This document shows positions 45,768 through 55,600 of a stretch of DNA of 64,000 bases, piece by piece (within the stretch, counting starts at the first letter, position 1; each line of letters opens with the position of its first letter). Both the position numbers and the translations under genes were made by a program. Location of the stretch: the NCBI RefSeq assembly GCF_002153745.1, contig NZ_JOPL01000011.1, forward strand, positions 1 to 64,000, in the 5' to 3' direction. The notes beneath the pieces were generated by a model. That model ran no database searches and was not told the DNA's origin. It worked only from the letters and a program-made list of their open reading frames with translations. Source of the stretch: Acetobacter sp. DsW_063 (GTDB lineage: Bacteria > Pseudomonadota > Alphaproteobacteria > Acetobacterales > Acetobacteraceae).

Positions 45768-47368
45768 GACGCCTCCCTCCGACCACCGGTCGGCGCTTGT
45801 CCGATCGTCCGACGCACATCGGCCGGTCCTTTCCCGATCAGACGCAGAAACTCGTCCCGCTCATTTTGATGGCGGATAAACCCGGCGCACTCACTGACCA
45901 GCGTCAGCGGCGAGTTGCTTCGCGCAGCCATGCGCGCGACGACAGTGGGTCCGATGGGGCCGAGCACGTAGGTCAAGCAGCGGGCAGTCCACTCGCAGCA
46001 CCGTTGCCATCCAGCCTCATCAAAACTCTCCGCTGGCGTCGGAGGTTCGGAGACCTGCTCGACGGCAGGCTCGACAACGATCGGCGTCTCTGCAACCGAC
46101 TCAGAGGCGTAATCCACGATATCGTCAGTCGTATGGATTACCTGATCCTGCACAACGGAAGTGTGCGTCTCCGACACATGCGCCGAAGCCTCTGCATCGC
46201 CCTCCCACGCAGACCAGTCGGATACACCTTGTTCGCTCTCGAACACCGCCTCAGACGGCTCGGATTCGGGAGCCGCTTCATAGGCTGGCGTTTCGGCAGG
46301 CTCGACTGTCTCGTGGTGCGTGTAGTGCTGGTATTCCTCAGGCGCACTGACGGCCGGCCTGTAGTCGCCAGAGCTATACGCGCCAGAAGTCCCTCCAGAA
46401 GTTCCCAATGTCGGATCAAGAGGCGGCGCGACGATAGTTTCGTCCGAATCATGCCCCAAGCCGGACGTATGCCCGGCAACGACGCTTTTCAGCGTCTGCG
46501 CTAGAGGCGGCGGGCTTGGAGAGCGGATGTTGCTCGCATCATGCAGCGCCTGTGAGAAGGCGTCGGCGTCCGCGAAGCGGTCTTCCGGGCGCTTGGCCAG
46601 CGCGCGGTCTATCGCCTCGCTCAAGCCTTGCGGCAAATCGTCTCGCAGGGAGGACAGAGGCACATGCGGCTTGTTGATGATGCTCAGGATCGTGTCGGTG
46701 TAATTCGAGCCCGTGAATGGCCTCTGCCCGGCGAGCAGTTCGTAGACGACACACCCTAGAGAAAACAGATCCGAACGGCCGTCGAGTGCGGAGCCCATGC
46801 ACTGCTCGGGCGACATGTAGCTCGGCGTGCCGATCAACAACGGCGTCAGCGTCATCTCCGCGCTGGTCAGGCGCGAAATTCCGAAATCGGTGATTTTCAA
46901 CTTCGACTGCGGCGTCAGCAGAATGTTCGCAGGCTTGATATCGCGGTGAACAATGCCGCGCTCGTGTGCGTATTGCAGCGCGTCGAGCACCTGCAGCGCT
47001 ATCGGCATCACCTCTTCGACAGGGCGCTGCGAGCCGCGTGGAATGGCCTGTTGCAGACCAACCCCGTTGACGTACTCCATGACGAGGTAAGGGTTGTTCT
47101 CGTGAAGCGAGAAATCGTACAAACCGACGATGTTCGCGTGAACGCATCGTCCGGCGATCTTCGCTTCATTACGAAAGCGCTTGAAATAGCTTTCACGTTC
47201 CGCGCTATCGAGAAGATCGGCGCGTATCAGCTTGATCGCGACCGGACGGTCGATTTCCTCGTCATGCCCCTTGTAGACGACGCCCATGGCGCCGCGGCCC
47301 AGCATGGACTGTAGCCGGAAACGCCCGATGCGTTCCGGCATATGCGTCGTCGTCGCGGTCGCAGTCAT
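45764..47368 (-). CDS. Ser/Thr protein kinase (PpkA-like, soluble)
   Basis: A 534-residue Hanks-type kinase. The Gly-rich loop is LGRGAMGVVY (23-32), Lys46, HRD at 141-143, DFG at 161-163 and a GTPSYMSPEQ activation-loop end, all intact. An acidic, Pro/Ser/Thr-rich linker (about 275-440) leads to a helical C-terminal region (LGPIGPTVVARMAA) that resembles one I recall at the C-termini of other bacterial kinases. Unlike canonical PpkA it has no membrane helix. The ATG overlaps the stop of the upstream membrane protein. Confidence 0.92.
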   Translation of the reverse strand: MTATATTTHMPERIGRFRLQSMLGRGAMGVVYKGHDEEIDRPVAIKLIRADLLDSAERESYFKRFRNEAKIAGRCVHANIVGLYDFSLHENNPYLVMEYVNGVGLQQAIPRGSQRPVEEVMPIALQVLDALQYAHERGIVHRDIKPANILLTPQSKLKITDFGISRLTSAEMTLTPLLIGTPSYMSPEQCMGSALDGRSDLFSLGCVVYELLAGQRPFTGSNYTDTILSIINKPHVPLSSLRDDLPQGLSEAIDRALAKRPEDRFADADAFSQALHDASNIRSPSPPPLAQTLKSVVAGHTSGLGHDSDETIVAPPLDPTLGTSGGTSGAYSSGDYRPAVSAPEEYQHYTHHETVEPAETPAYEAAPESEPSEAVFESEQGVSDWSAWEGDAEASAHVSETHTSVVQDQVIHTTDDIVDYASESVAETPIVVEPAVEQVSEPPTPAESFDEAGWQRCCEWTARCLTYVLGPIGPTVVARMAARSNSPLTLVSECAGFIRHQNERDEFLRLIGKGPADVRRTIGQAPTGGRREAS

Positions 47369-48222
47369 GATTCGAGCAGAGCCATGGCGCTCTCCATGCT
47401 GCGCCGCAAGCGATTGAACGACGCAGTCAGAATGCTCAACTCGCCCGTCTTCGGAACATCGAACTCAACGACGCCCGCACGGCCAAGAGAGACGCTTTCA
47501 GCAATGGCCGAAACCCGCGCGATCGGGCGAAGCACAAGCAACTCCAGAACGACGTTCGCGGCGACCCACAGAGCGAGAATGATGCAGGCGACAGCGCCGA
47601 AAGTCCAATAGAAAGCAGATGACGTTGGCGGGAGCGACACGGTGGCGATCGTGGCGCCGACGATTTCGCCAGGCTGCCGATTGAACCCCTTGGCTCCGCC
47701 AAAAGCGTCGCGCACGCCAGCCGGAGCGGCGTCCAGCGAAGAATAACACGTCGCACATGCGCCGGGCCGCATCTTTAGAGGCGTGACGAGAGCAATGCTT
47801 CCGTCCGGAGTGACCTCGGTGAATTGCTGGCCGTCACGCGGGCCGCGCAATTCGGAGATCGCATCACGCTCCCACTCGTCAGGAGTGTCGTCCGCATTGG
47901 TCGGGTCAAGCACGACCCGGCGAAGACGCACGCCCGGCGCCAGCTTCTCAAGGAGCTTCGCGTTCGCCTCAACAGCGTAGAACGACGCCGCTGGCGGGAG
48001 AAAAAGCGCGCCGCCCCGATCTGCGCCACTCAGAAGCGGTGCGACTTCCTTGTCCGTATATTGGGCGATCGCGTCAGCCTGCGCCGTCAATATACGCGCT
48101 TCACGCGTGGCCTCCGTGATGCGGTCTCCGCTCAGGCTATACCCGAGCACAAACCACAAAAGGACCAGTCCTGCCGCCGCAACGGCGGCGAATGCGATGT
48201 TAACCTTGAGACGCAGGGTCAT
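47365..48222 (-). CDS. membrane sensor-like protein with Tll0287-like domain and HAMP
   Basis: A 285-residue protein with two membrane helices (about 7-29 and 205-226) enclosing a periplasmic Tll0287-like (DUF3365) domain. A cytoplasmic HAMP region (LRPIARVSAIAESVSLG) ends the protein. In the family the periplasmic domain carries a CxxCH haem site; here it reads CATCYS, so the His is replaced by Tyr. No output domain follows HAMP. It is 4 bases after the caspase-like gene and overlaps the kinase, so it may provide the kinase's missing membrane sensor. Confidence 0.85.
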   Translation of the reverse strand: MTLRLKVNIAFAAVAAAGLVLLWFVLGYSLSGDRITEATREARILTAQADAIAQYTDKEVAPLLSGADRGGALFLPPAASFYAVEANAKLLEKLAPGVRLRRVVLDPTNADDTPDEWERDAISELRGPRDGQQFTEVTPDGSIALVTPLKMRPGACATCYSSLDAAPAGVRDAFGGAKGFNRQPGEIVGATIATVSLPPTSSAFYWTFGAVACIILALWVAANVVLELLVLRPIARVSAIAESVSLGRAGVVEFDVPKTGELSILTASFNRLRRSMESAMALLES

Positions 48223-48226
48223 TATG

Positions 48227-49423
48227 TCACTCGCCCATCAGTTGCTGGGACTCTTCGGGCGAGAGCTTTCCTGTCACGGGGTGCCCGAGCACGGCTTGCA
48301 GCCGCTTGATCGCAGCGTGCGTCGCAGCGCTGTCGTAACCGGTCACCTGACCGGAATAGAAACCCTTGGCGAGCAGCGCTAATTGCGCATTACGCACAGC
48401 CGGATCCGTCTTCGGCGGCACGACGCGTTTCGGCGGCGAGGCTACCGGCGCAGCAGCTGCAACCGAGGGCGCGCTTGCTGCAGAACCTTCTGCTGCAGCC
48501 GCTGGTTTTTCTTCAGCCGCTGCAACAGGGACTGGCGAAGGCGCTGGAGCTGGCGGCGGAGTAATGACCGCCGGCTTCGTAGCGCCCGCGACCGCCTCAG
48601 GTGATGACGTTACGGGAGGCGGCGCGACGACAGGCGTCGTCGGTTTAGCCGGGGCTGGAGCACCCGATGGCGCAACTTGCGAAGGCGTTGTCGCGCCCTG
48701 CGAAGTAACCGCCGCAGCGGCAGGCGCACCGGCAAGAGCGCCACCTGCTGCGGAACTATCCGCAGCGTACGGCTGGGGGGAGGCCACAGCCGGGAGGAAC
48801 ACGCCCGGGAAGAATGCGTCGGCGCCGCGCAGTGCCGTGGTGATGAGGGTATCTATGACGCTAGCGCCGTTGGCGTCTTCGTCAACGCCCCCGAGCTTCC
48901 GCCCCCCGATCGCAGGATCGGAGCGCCACTGGGCGACGGCGTTTCCTAGCGGCGGGTCAGCCGAAAGCGGGTGTAGATCCAGAATGACGCCGCCGTTCGG
49001 CTGAACGATTCTGGAAAACGCTGTAGCGCTCATCGCGCCGCGAGACAGGTCTTCGGTAGCGATCGGCGTGCCGCTCGGAAGCAGAAACAGGCGGCCGCCG
49101 CGGACGGCCCCGTATCCACAAACCACCAGCAGTTGCGGCGTGCGGCTCGCATCAAGGGACGCGGCCATCATCGCGGCGCGGACCCCGTTCGCATCGGGCG
49201 ATTCAAGAAGGCGAGTCGGCACCCCGGCGGCTTTTAAGCTCGCTTGCAGCAGTGGCATTTTTGCAGCGCAACCGCTGAGTTTCGGCAGAGTTTCAACAGT
49301 AGGCAGGTTGATCAACGTGGCGGAGACGGGCTCGGCGTAAGCGGAACCTCCCAAAGCCGCACCCAGCAGAAGCGCTGCAAAAGACGCCCGGCGAGGGAGG
49401 CGCGAAAGGGGACGAAACATCAT
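48227..49423 (-). CDS. exported degenerate caspase-like protein with peptidoglycan-binding domain
   Basis: About 398 residues. A Sec signal peptide (ending SAYAEP) leads to a domain shaped like the bacterial caspase fold (C14). The YSGHG catalytic-His strand reads VCGYGAVRGGRLFLLP and the LDACR catalytic-Cys strand reads LDLHPLS, so both catalytic residues appear lost. A long Ala/Pro linker follows, then a C-terminal peptidoglycan-binding domain (GFYSGQVTGYDSAATHAAIKRLQ). The two ATGs at 49423/49420 follow GGAGG; a GTG at 49459 is less likely. It heads the regulatory operon. Confidence 0.8.
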   Translation of the reverse strand: MMFRPLSRLPRRASFAALLLGAALGGSAYAEPVSATLINLPTVETLPKLSGCAAKMPLLQASLKAAGVPTRLLESPDANGVRAAMMAASLDASRTPQLLVVCGYGAVRGGRLFLLPSGTPIATEDLSRGAMSATAFSRIVQPNGGVILDLHPLSADPPLGNAVAQWRSDPAIGGRKLGGVDEDANGASVIDTLITTALRGADAFFPGVFLPAVASPQPYAADSSAAGGALAGAPAAAAVTSQGATTPSQVAPSGAPAPAKPTTPVVAPPPVTSSPEAVAGATKPAVITPPPAPAPSPVPVAAAEEKPAAAAEGSAASAPSVAAAAPVASPPKRVVPPKTDPAVRNAQLALLAKGFYSGQVTGYDSAATHAAIKRLQAVLGHPVTGKLSPEESQQLMGE

Positions 49424-49567
49424 GAGTCGAAAAGCCTCCGTCAAACCTGTGCGAACCACGCAATAAATAAATCGAAGCTCACGCCCGCCGGAGACAAAAA
49501 TCGTCCAGCTCCTGAGTATAGGTTTTCAGTATCACGCAAACAACCGTTCACTCGCGTATGAAACACC

Positions 49568-51268
49568 TCACTCACGCCCTGCCCCTCTCGATCCATCGCC
49601 CGAGCCGAACATCAATCGCAGCGCCGCGGCAATTGAGGTGCTGCTGTCCAATCCGGCGAGCCAAACCTGCCGCCCGGACACGCCGCCCAGCAACGTTGGC
49701 GGCGTCCGGCCAGGCGTCAGTATAGTCAGCGGCAGTGTCGGGCATACGGAGTGAAAGCGTTCCGCAAGAAAAAAATAATCATCCAGCTCTATAAGGTCGG
49801 TGCAAAGGAACACGGCGTGATAGTTATCGGGATCCCCCTCGATGACCCTCAGCGCCTCTCGCGGATGCGACAGGCCCAGAGGCTCGTAACCCAGCGCAGC
49901 AACGACATCCTCGATTCTTTCACGGACTGCACGTTCGGCGACGACGAGGACCGGCTCCCCCTCCCCCCTTGGCAGGAAGACAGTCCGGGCAGCCTCGTCA
50001 TGCGTCAGAAACCACACTTCGAACACGCTACCGCCGCCTGGCGCATCCAGCACGCGCAGGGCTCCTCCATGCTCCGAGACAATGTCCGCCACAGTGGAGA
50101 GGCCGAGCCCCGTGCCGGCGGGGCGCGTCGTATAGAATGGTCGGAAAATTTCGAGGCGAGCGACCGCGTCTATCCCGATCCCTGAATCCCGAACTTCCAG
50201 CACGACATATTCGCGCGAAGCCAAGGCCCCTATCTGCATGGCGAGCGAAGGGTTGCCGCTGCGCGTCTCCAGCGTCAATACGACTTCGCCCTCGTTCGCA
50301 ATCGCCTGCGCCGCATTTCGGATGAGATTGAACAGGACCTGCTGGATCTCCTCGACCCGACCTATCGTTTCCGCTCCGTCACTACGTTCGCGAAGTTCGA
50401 GACGGATGCGGGTTGGAATCGACGGCCGCACGAGGAGAATCGTCTCCTCGCACAGTGACCCAAGCTGAACCACCTTCTCGACGAAATCCCGTCGACCAAC
50501 ACCGAGAAGATTCTCAATTAACTCGCCAGCCCGCTCGCCGGCGTTCTTGATCGACAGCACAGCGTTGTAGACCGGTGCGTTCCCCCGCGACGCCTCCAGC
50601 GCCGTTTCCGTATGTCCCAACATCGCCGCAAGCACATTGTTCAGATTATGCGCCATACCAGCCGCCGTGGCGCCGGCAATTTCGAGACGCTGCGACTGCC
50701 GCAGGCGGCGCTTTACCTCACCCCGCTCTTCCGAAAGTCGGTTGCGCTCCAGCGCAAGTCCGATCAGCTCGGCGATCTGCCGCGCTTCGGTCGGCGCATG
50801 CGGACCGCCAGGCCCGAAACGATCTCGCCATGGCCGCGACGACCGGCACAGCAACAAAAGACCCGCTACATCGTGTCGACCGCGAACGGGAACCAGATGC
50901 ACGTAAAGAAGCCCCAGCCGCGCAAGCCTCCGCTCTCCTTCCCCCTTCGCTTCCGGGTCCAGAACCAGCGCACGCTCCGCGACCGCGTCCTTCGCGCGCT
51001 CCGCCGCGAACGCACGCAGAGCCTCTCCAAGCTCGGCTGGCGCCGGTGTTTCCGGCGCCAGCCATGCTTTTCGTATCGGGCGTCCCGGAGAGGTCAAAGC
51101 GACGCTTCGTGCGGAGCAGCACGCCCCGAGCACACAAAGCGCGTCGTCAATAGCGTCGGCGAGTTCGGCTGAATGCGCAGCCGCCAGACTGGCCGCCACA
51201 CTCTGATAAGCGCCACGACCACCCTTGGCCGCAATCAGTCCTGAAGGAATTCGGGTCGACATTCTCAA
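49568..51268 (-). CDS. sensor histidine kinase with C-terminal receiver-like domain
   Basis: A 566-residue cytosolic kinase with no membrane helix. A GAF-like region (about 25-180) is followed by HisKA with His207 in GMAHNLNNVLAAMLGHTE. The ATPase domain has N-box FNLIRNAAQA, RDSGIGID and TGLGLSTVADIV. The C-terminal receiver-like domain (about 440-560) keeps an Asp in LCTDL, but the acidic pair is VVAER instead of VVDDE. It is a candidate partner of the response regulator at 43089. Confidence 0.88.
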   Translation of the reverse strand: MRMSTRIPSGLIAAKGGRGAYQSVAASLAAAHSAELADAIDDALCVLGACCSARSVALTSPGRPIRKAWLAPETPAPAELGEALRAFAAERAKDAVAERALVLDPEAKGEGERRLARLGLLYVHLVPVRGRHDVAGLLLLCRSSRPWRDRFGPGGPHAPTEARQIAELIGLALERNRLSEERGEVKRRLRQSQRLEIAGATAAGMAHNLNNVLAAMLGHTETALEASRGNAPVYNAVLSIKNAGERAGELIENLLGVGRRDFVEKVVQLGSLCEETILLVRPSIPTRIRLELRERSDGAETIGRVEEIQQVLFNLIRNAAQAIANEGEVVLTLETRSGNPSLAMQIGALASREYVVLEVRDSGIGIDAVARLEIFRPFYTTRPAGTGLGLSTVADIVSEHGGALRVLDAPGGGSVFEVWFLTHDEAARTVFLPRGEGEPVLVVAERAVRERIEDVVAALGYEPLGLSHPREALRVIEGDPDNYHAVFLCTDLIELDDYFFLAERFHSVCPTLPLTILTPGRTPPTLLGGVSGRQVWLAGLDSSTSIAAALRLMFGSGDGSRGAGRE

Positions 51269-51430
51269 TTCATGGCACGGGCTTCACAGCCCGCCCATCC
51301 GCTTACACGTCCAATATTCAGATATAACGAAAAATTCTTGAAACTGAGCACTCATTACCGGCCAATTGACCGCAATATTTCCTTGTGTCATCTCTCCCGA
51401 GTATTCATCGTCCTTGAGGCCAATACAATC

Positions 51431-52051
51431 ATGACAACGTCCAGTCGTTCCAATCATCTGGTCCATAACGGCTGCTGGTCCGGAGCGCTGCTTCTGGCCC
51501 TGTCTCTCGCCGGATGCGCGGATGACGCGAGCAAGTCTGCTCACCAAGAGAAAACACCGCAGACTTGGCGCGTCGCCGTTACCGGCGCCAGCGACGCAGA
51601 CGCCGCGGCCATTGCCGGTCCGCTGAGCGCGGCGCTGGTGTCCAGCGGCGTCGCCGCCTCCGTTGTGACGGACGCCTCGCCTGTCGATCACGTGCTCGAG
51701 GCCGAAGTGCAAAGCGTGCATCACTCGCAGATTTCGACCCGTCTTCGTAACGGCAAGCGCCATTGGACGCCGGGACCGGCGACTGCCGTCATTGCGCATG
51801 AAACAGTAAGGAACGGGCACGCGACGGATCTCTCGATCGAAAAATCCTTCGACGTTTCCGTCTCCGCCACGCCGCCGAAAACGAAGCCCAAGAACGCCTC
51901 GGACGCCAGTCAGACGACCGAACCCTCGGTTTTCGATCTTTTCGCGCAACGGACTGTCGAACACCTTCAGGACGCCCCTGCCGACGCGACTGCTGCTGCG
52001 GCTCCGGGCGAGACCGCGTCTGGAAACGCCCCTGCTTCCGGCGCGCAGTAA
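51431..52051 (+). CDS. predicted lipoprotein beside the T6SS structural genes
   Basis: A 206-residue lipoprotein: signal peptide with lipobox LSLAGC (Cys29). The mature part (about 177 residues) has an alpha/beta character (TWRVAVTGASDADAAAIAGP) and an Ala-rich tail. I do not recognise the fold; it lacks obvious TssJ features. The start at 51431 keeps the lipobox near the N-terminus. It is divergent from the histidine kinase and convergent with tagF. Confidence 0.75.
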   Translation: MTTSSRSNHLVHNGCWSGALLLALSLAGCADDASKSAHQEKTPQTWRVAVTGASDADAAAIAGPLSAALVSSGVAASVVTDASPVDHVLEAEVQSVHHSQISTRLRNGKRHWTPGPATAVIAHETVRNGHATDLSIEKSFDVSVSATPPKTKPKNASDASQTTEPSVFDLFAQRTVEHLQDAPADATAAAAPGETASGNAPASGAQ

Positions 52052-52079
52052 TACGACCACCAACGCTCGACGCTCACGA

Positions 52080-52631
52080 TCACCGCCCTCTGTCGGGGGT
52101 CGTGAGCAACCAGTCGAACGCCTGATCGACCGGAAGCGCGCAACGCAGCGTGACCGGTGGTCCGGAATGCGTCTCCAGCCACCAGATATCTCTCTCAGGC
52201 GGAGCCGACGGCCAAGGGTAACCGCACAGCCGAGTTATCTCCTGATCGACGACATCGGGGTCTTTCCCTGAAGCAATCGCATCCCTTACGACGTCGCTGA
52301 ACGGCGCCAGCGCGCGATACAGCACGTCTCGCGGATCATGAACGATCGCCAGAACGAACGGGAAGCAACGACCGACCTTGTCGACGCTAGGGGCCCATAC
52401 GCCAGTCACGGCGCAATTCGGACTCAGTTGCCCCGACATGATCGTAAAATGCCAGAACGGCGCGGCGTGCCAGACTTCTTCGAACGCGTCCCCCAGCCGC
52501 TCACGAGATCCGGCAATCTGGTGGGTAATCCAGTCATGCAGCCGGTCGTTCATGTCGTCCGGCAGGCCGCCCCGCAAAAAATCGCCTCTGGAAGGCAGCT
52601 TTCCGTAATATCCGACATAAGGCGCAATCAT
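52080..52631 (-). CDS. tagF: T6SS-associated protein TagF
   Basis: A 183-residue T6SS accessory protein (BMA_A0400/TagF family). It begins YVGYYGKLPSRGDFLRGGLP, with CFPFVLAI later. TagF is a post-translational repressor of T6SS in Pseudomonas and others, fused to PppA in some species. The ATG overlaps the tssM stop (TAATG). The longer frame to 52883 lies inside tssM. Confidence 0.93.
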   Translation of the reverse strand: MIAPYVGYYGKLPSRGDFLRGGLPDDMNDRLHDWITHQIAGSRERLGDAFEEVWHAAPFWHFTIMSGQLSPNCAVTGVWAPSVDKVGRCFPFVLAIVHDPRDVLYRALAPFSDVVRDAIASGKDPDVVDQEITRLCGYPWPSAPPERDIWWLETHSGPPVTLRCALPVDQAFDWLLTTPDRGR

Positions 52632-55600
52632 TACGGAACCGCCGGGCAGGAGAATCCACGCAGAAGATCGAAAACGAAGGCCCCATCCGACGGAACGGTA
52701 ACGTGCACTTCCTCGCCGTCCGGGAACAGGAACACTCGCTGACCGCCTTCGGCGGGTTGCTGAAAGCCCTGCTGCAGAAGACGAAACGGCGCCCACGGGC
52801 CCTGCGCCTGCGCCAAAGTCTGCGCGCCGTCCTTTCGCGTGCGCGTGATGGTCGCCGGCGAGAGACCGTCGGACCCAGGCCACGTCAGATGCGCCGTAGC
52901 GTCAGGATGTACCGTCGCCGCGCCGAGCGAGAGAGAAAATTCGGGCGAACTTTTCAGACTTATCGGGAACGATACGAACGGCGCGCCTCCCGCCGGGAAA
53001 AACGCCTTGCGGATCGCGGCGGTACGCTGGAAAGCGGCGAGTTGCTGCGCCGTGAACGGCGGCGTGACGCCGCCTGTCGGATGGAGCCGCCAAGTGGTGC
53101 CGCTCTGGTCCGTGTAAGGAGCGACAGACGTCTGAAAATACTGGTCGAGCAGACCTCCCGGCGCGAATACCCGCACGAAACCATCCAGCGGCGCGTCCGT
53201 CGTAGCTTCCACGTCGAACGGAAAGTGGTTCTTAACCAACGCGGTGCATGCCTTTCCCGGACCCTCGGCGCCGTTAAATGCCCCGGACGCCGATTGCCGC
53301 GCCGCCTGACCAAGCGCCGAGCCGCCGGATTCGGCGATCTGCTGCAACCATGTCGCGACAGGTTCGGGCTGGCGCGACGCCTCTGTACGCAGCCGCTGCG
53401 CAGGATCCAAAGACGCGCCCGCCGTCATCGGCAGGGCGCCGGGCGAAGCGACGCCCCGCGACAATTCATCGCTGAGCTGCCCGATAAGCCTGAGAAGCGT
53501 TTCGATCGCCGGGGCTCCCGATCCCTCAGGATGAATCAGTGAAAAAAGTGGCTTGTTGCTGTCATTCCATGACGCGGCGACAACATCCATCGGATCAAGC
53601 GGACCCTGCTGGGCCACCGCCGCACCAGCGCCCTGCTCCTTACTCTGGGGCGGCTTCGGCATCGGTACGGTCTGTGCATCGGCAATGGACGCCACCATAT
53701 CGCGCAAGGGCGATTGCGGCGAAGACAGCATATACAAGCTGCTTTCCACCTGTGAACGGTCCCCCGTCAGCCGCAGCGAAAGATCGTTGAGGACGCGATC
53801 CCAATGCTTGCGCGCGTCGTCGACCCAAAGCTGCGCGACTTCGGACTCCAATCCTCCGACAGCCGATCCGTTGACGGTCACGTCCGGATCGCGACCGACC
53901 ACCCAGGACTCATCCGCTACCGCACGGGCCGCAGACGGCAGGTCCTTTCTGACCGCGACCGCGAAACCCTGACCGGTATAGAAAGCGGGCACGCCGTCCG
54001 TCATCGGCGCGCCGCTACGCCGGGAGAAAACAGTATCAGCCACTGCGCCCAGCACGCCTGCGGGCGACCACGCGTGAATATCGGCAGGCAGCGCGCCCGC
54101 GCGGAGACGTCCGTAGATTCTTTCCGCAGGCGTCACGTGACCGAAGGCGATGCGCGCCTGACGGATAAGATCCCCGTCGAGATGCGCCTCCGCTGGCGGC
54201 GGCAGCGCCAAAAGCGCGTCCAGATGATGGTCGAGCCGCTCACGTAACGCGACATTGAGGGAACCCGGGAAAAGTCCGCCCCATGCCTGGCGGAACCAAT
54301 CCTCGACGATACCTGGCTCGCGCGGACCAAGGCCACCGAGCAGCAGATAGACACGCGTCGCTTCGTAAAGCACGCCAGGGTCGTGCATGTGCTGGCGCAT
54401 CTCGTGCTCTACCCGCCAGACCAGTCGCGGATAGAACTGACGCCGCAAGGCGTTCTCGTACGCCGACCTGCCCGCGTCGTCGATCGCGCCGCGCGGCGCC
54501 AGATGAAAAAATCGGGCCAGACGATCCGGTTGCGGCTGCTGCGCCGCTGAGATTTTATCGAGTACGTCGCAGACCTGCACCAGATCCGCGTCGCTATCCA
54601 CCGCCTTACCCGCGAGCGGCGTCACCGCGTCGCGATAAGCCGCAAATATCTCAAGACGCTGCTGCACCATGGCGCGCGCCTCCATCTCTGCGCGCCAGAT
54701 CAGCACAAGACCGACGACCGTGCAAAAAACGAGCGCCGCGAGAGCCGACGACCGCACCATTCGCCTGAGCCTGTAGCGATCCGGCGCCTGCGAGACGAGC
54801 AGCGCCTCACCGAGCACCACTTCGCGAATAAGCCGGGTGAGGAAGTAGGCTCTGCCCCGGTTACCTTCGGGCGCACCCACACGTTTCTGGTCGATCCCAA
54901 ACGACTTGACGAGCGCGCCTGCAAGCCGGTCGAGCGGAGCGCCGACCTGCGTCGCTGACGTGAAATAGACGCCGCGCACCAAAGGGGCCTGATCGACGCG
55001 ACTGCCGCTGAAGCCGATCTGAAGAAACGACGACAGCGGCTCGAGAAGGCTTGCGACTTGTAGCGGAAAGCCGCTGATCAACGCGCGCCTGTCGGCGCCG
55101 CGCTCGGCCTGCAGACGCTCGATCAGACGCGCCTCCAGCCTTCCGAGCAACAATCGAAACTCCTCGAGAAACGCGTCCTGCCCCTGCTCCAGCCGGAAGG
55201 TCATGCCCCAGACCTGCTCGCGGGATTTGCTGTCGAGATCATCGAAAAACGCGTCGAAACCCGCGAGGCGATCCGCCTTGTTGAACATGAGATAGACCGG
55301 AATCCTCATGCCTAGCCGTTCGGTCACCTCGTTGATTCGAAGCCGAATCTGGCGCGCATGGGCCTCAAGCGTCTCAGGCGTCGCCTCGATGATCTCGACG
55401 AGCGAAATCATCACCAGCAACCCGTTGACCGGCTGACGCGGACGCGCCTTGCGCAGAGCGTCGAGAAAGCCGAGCCAACCCGCGCGATCGACGGCGCGAT
55501 CAGAATCCTGCGTGGTATAGCGACCGGCGGTGTCGATCAGCACCGCCTCCTCGGCGAACCACCAGTCGCACAGACGCGTGCCGCCAACGCCGCGAAGCGC

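Noticed and set aside
44628-45869. 413-codon plus-strand frame over the FHA gene
   Set aside because: Antisense to an FHA protein with clear motifs and operon overlaps.
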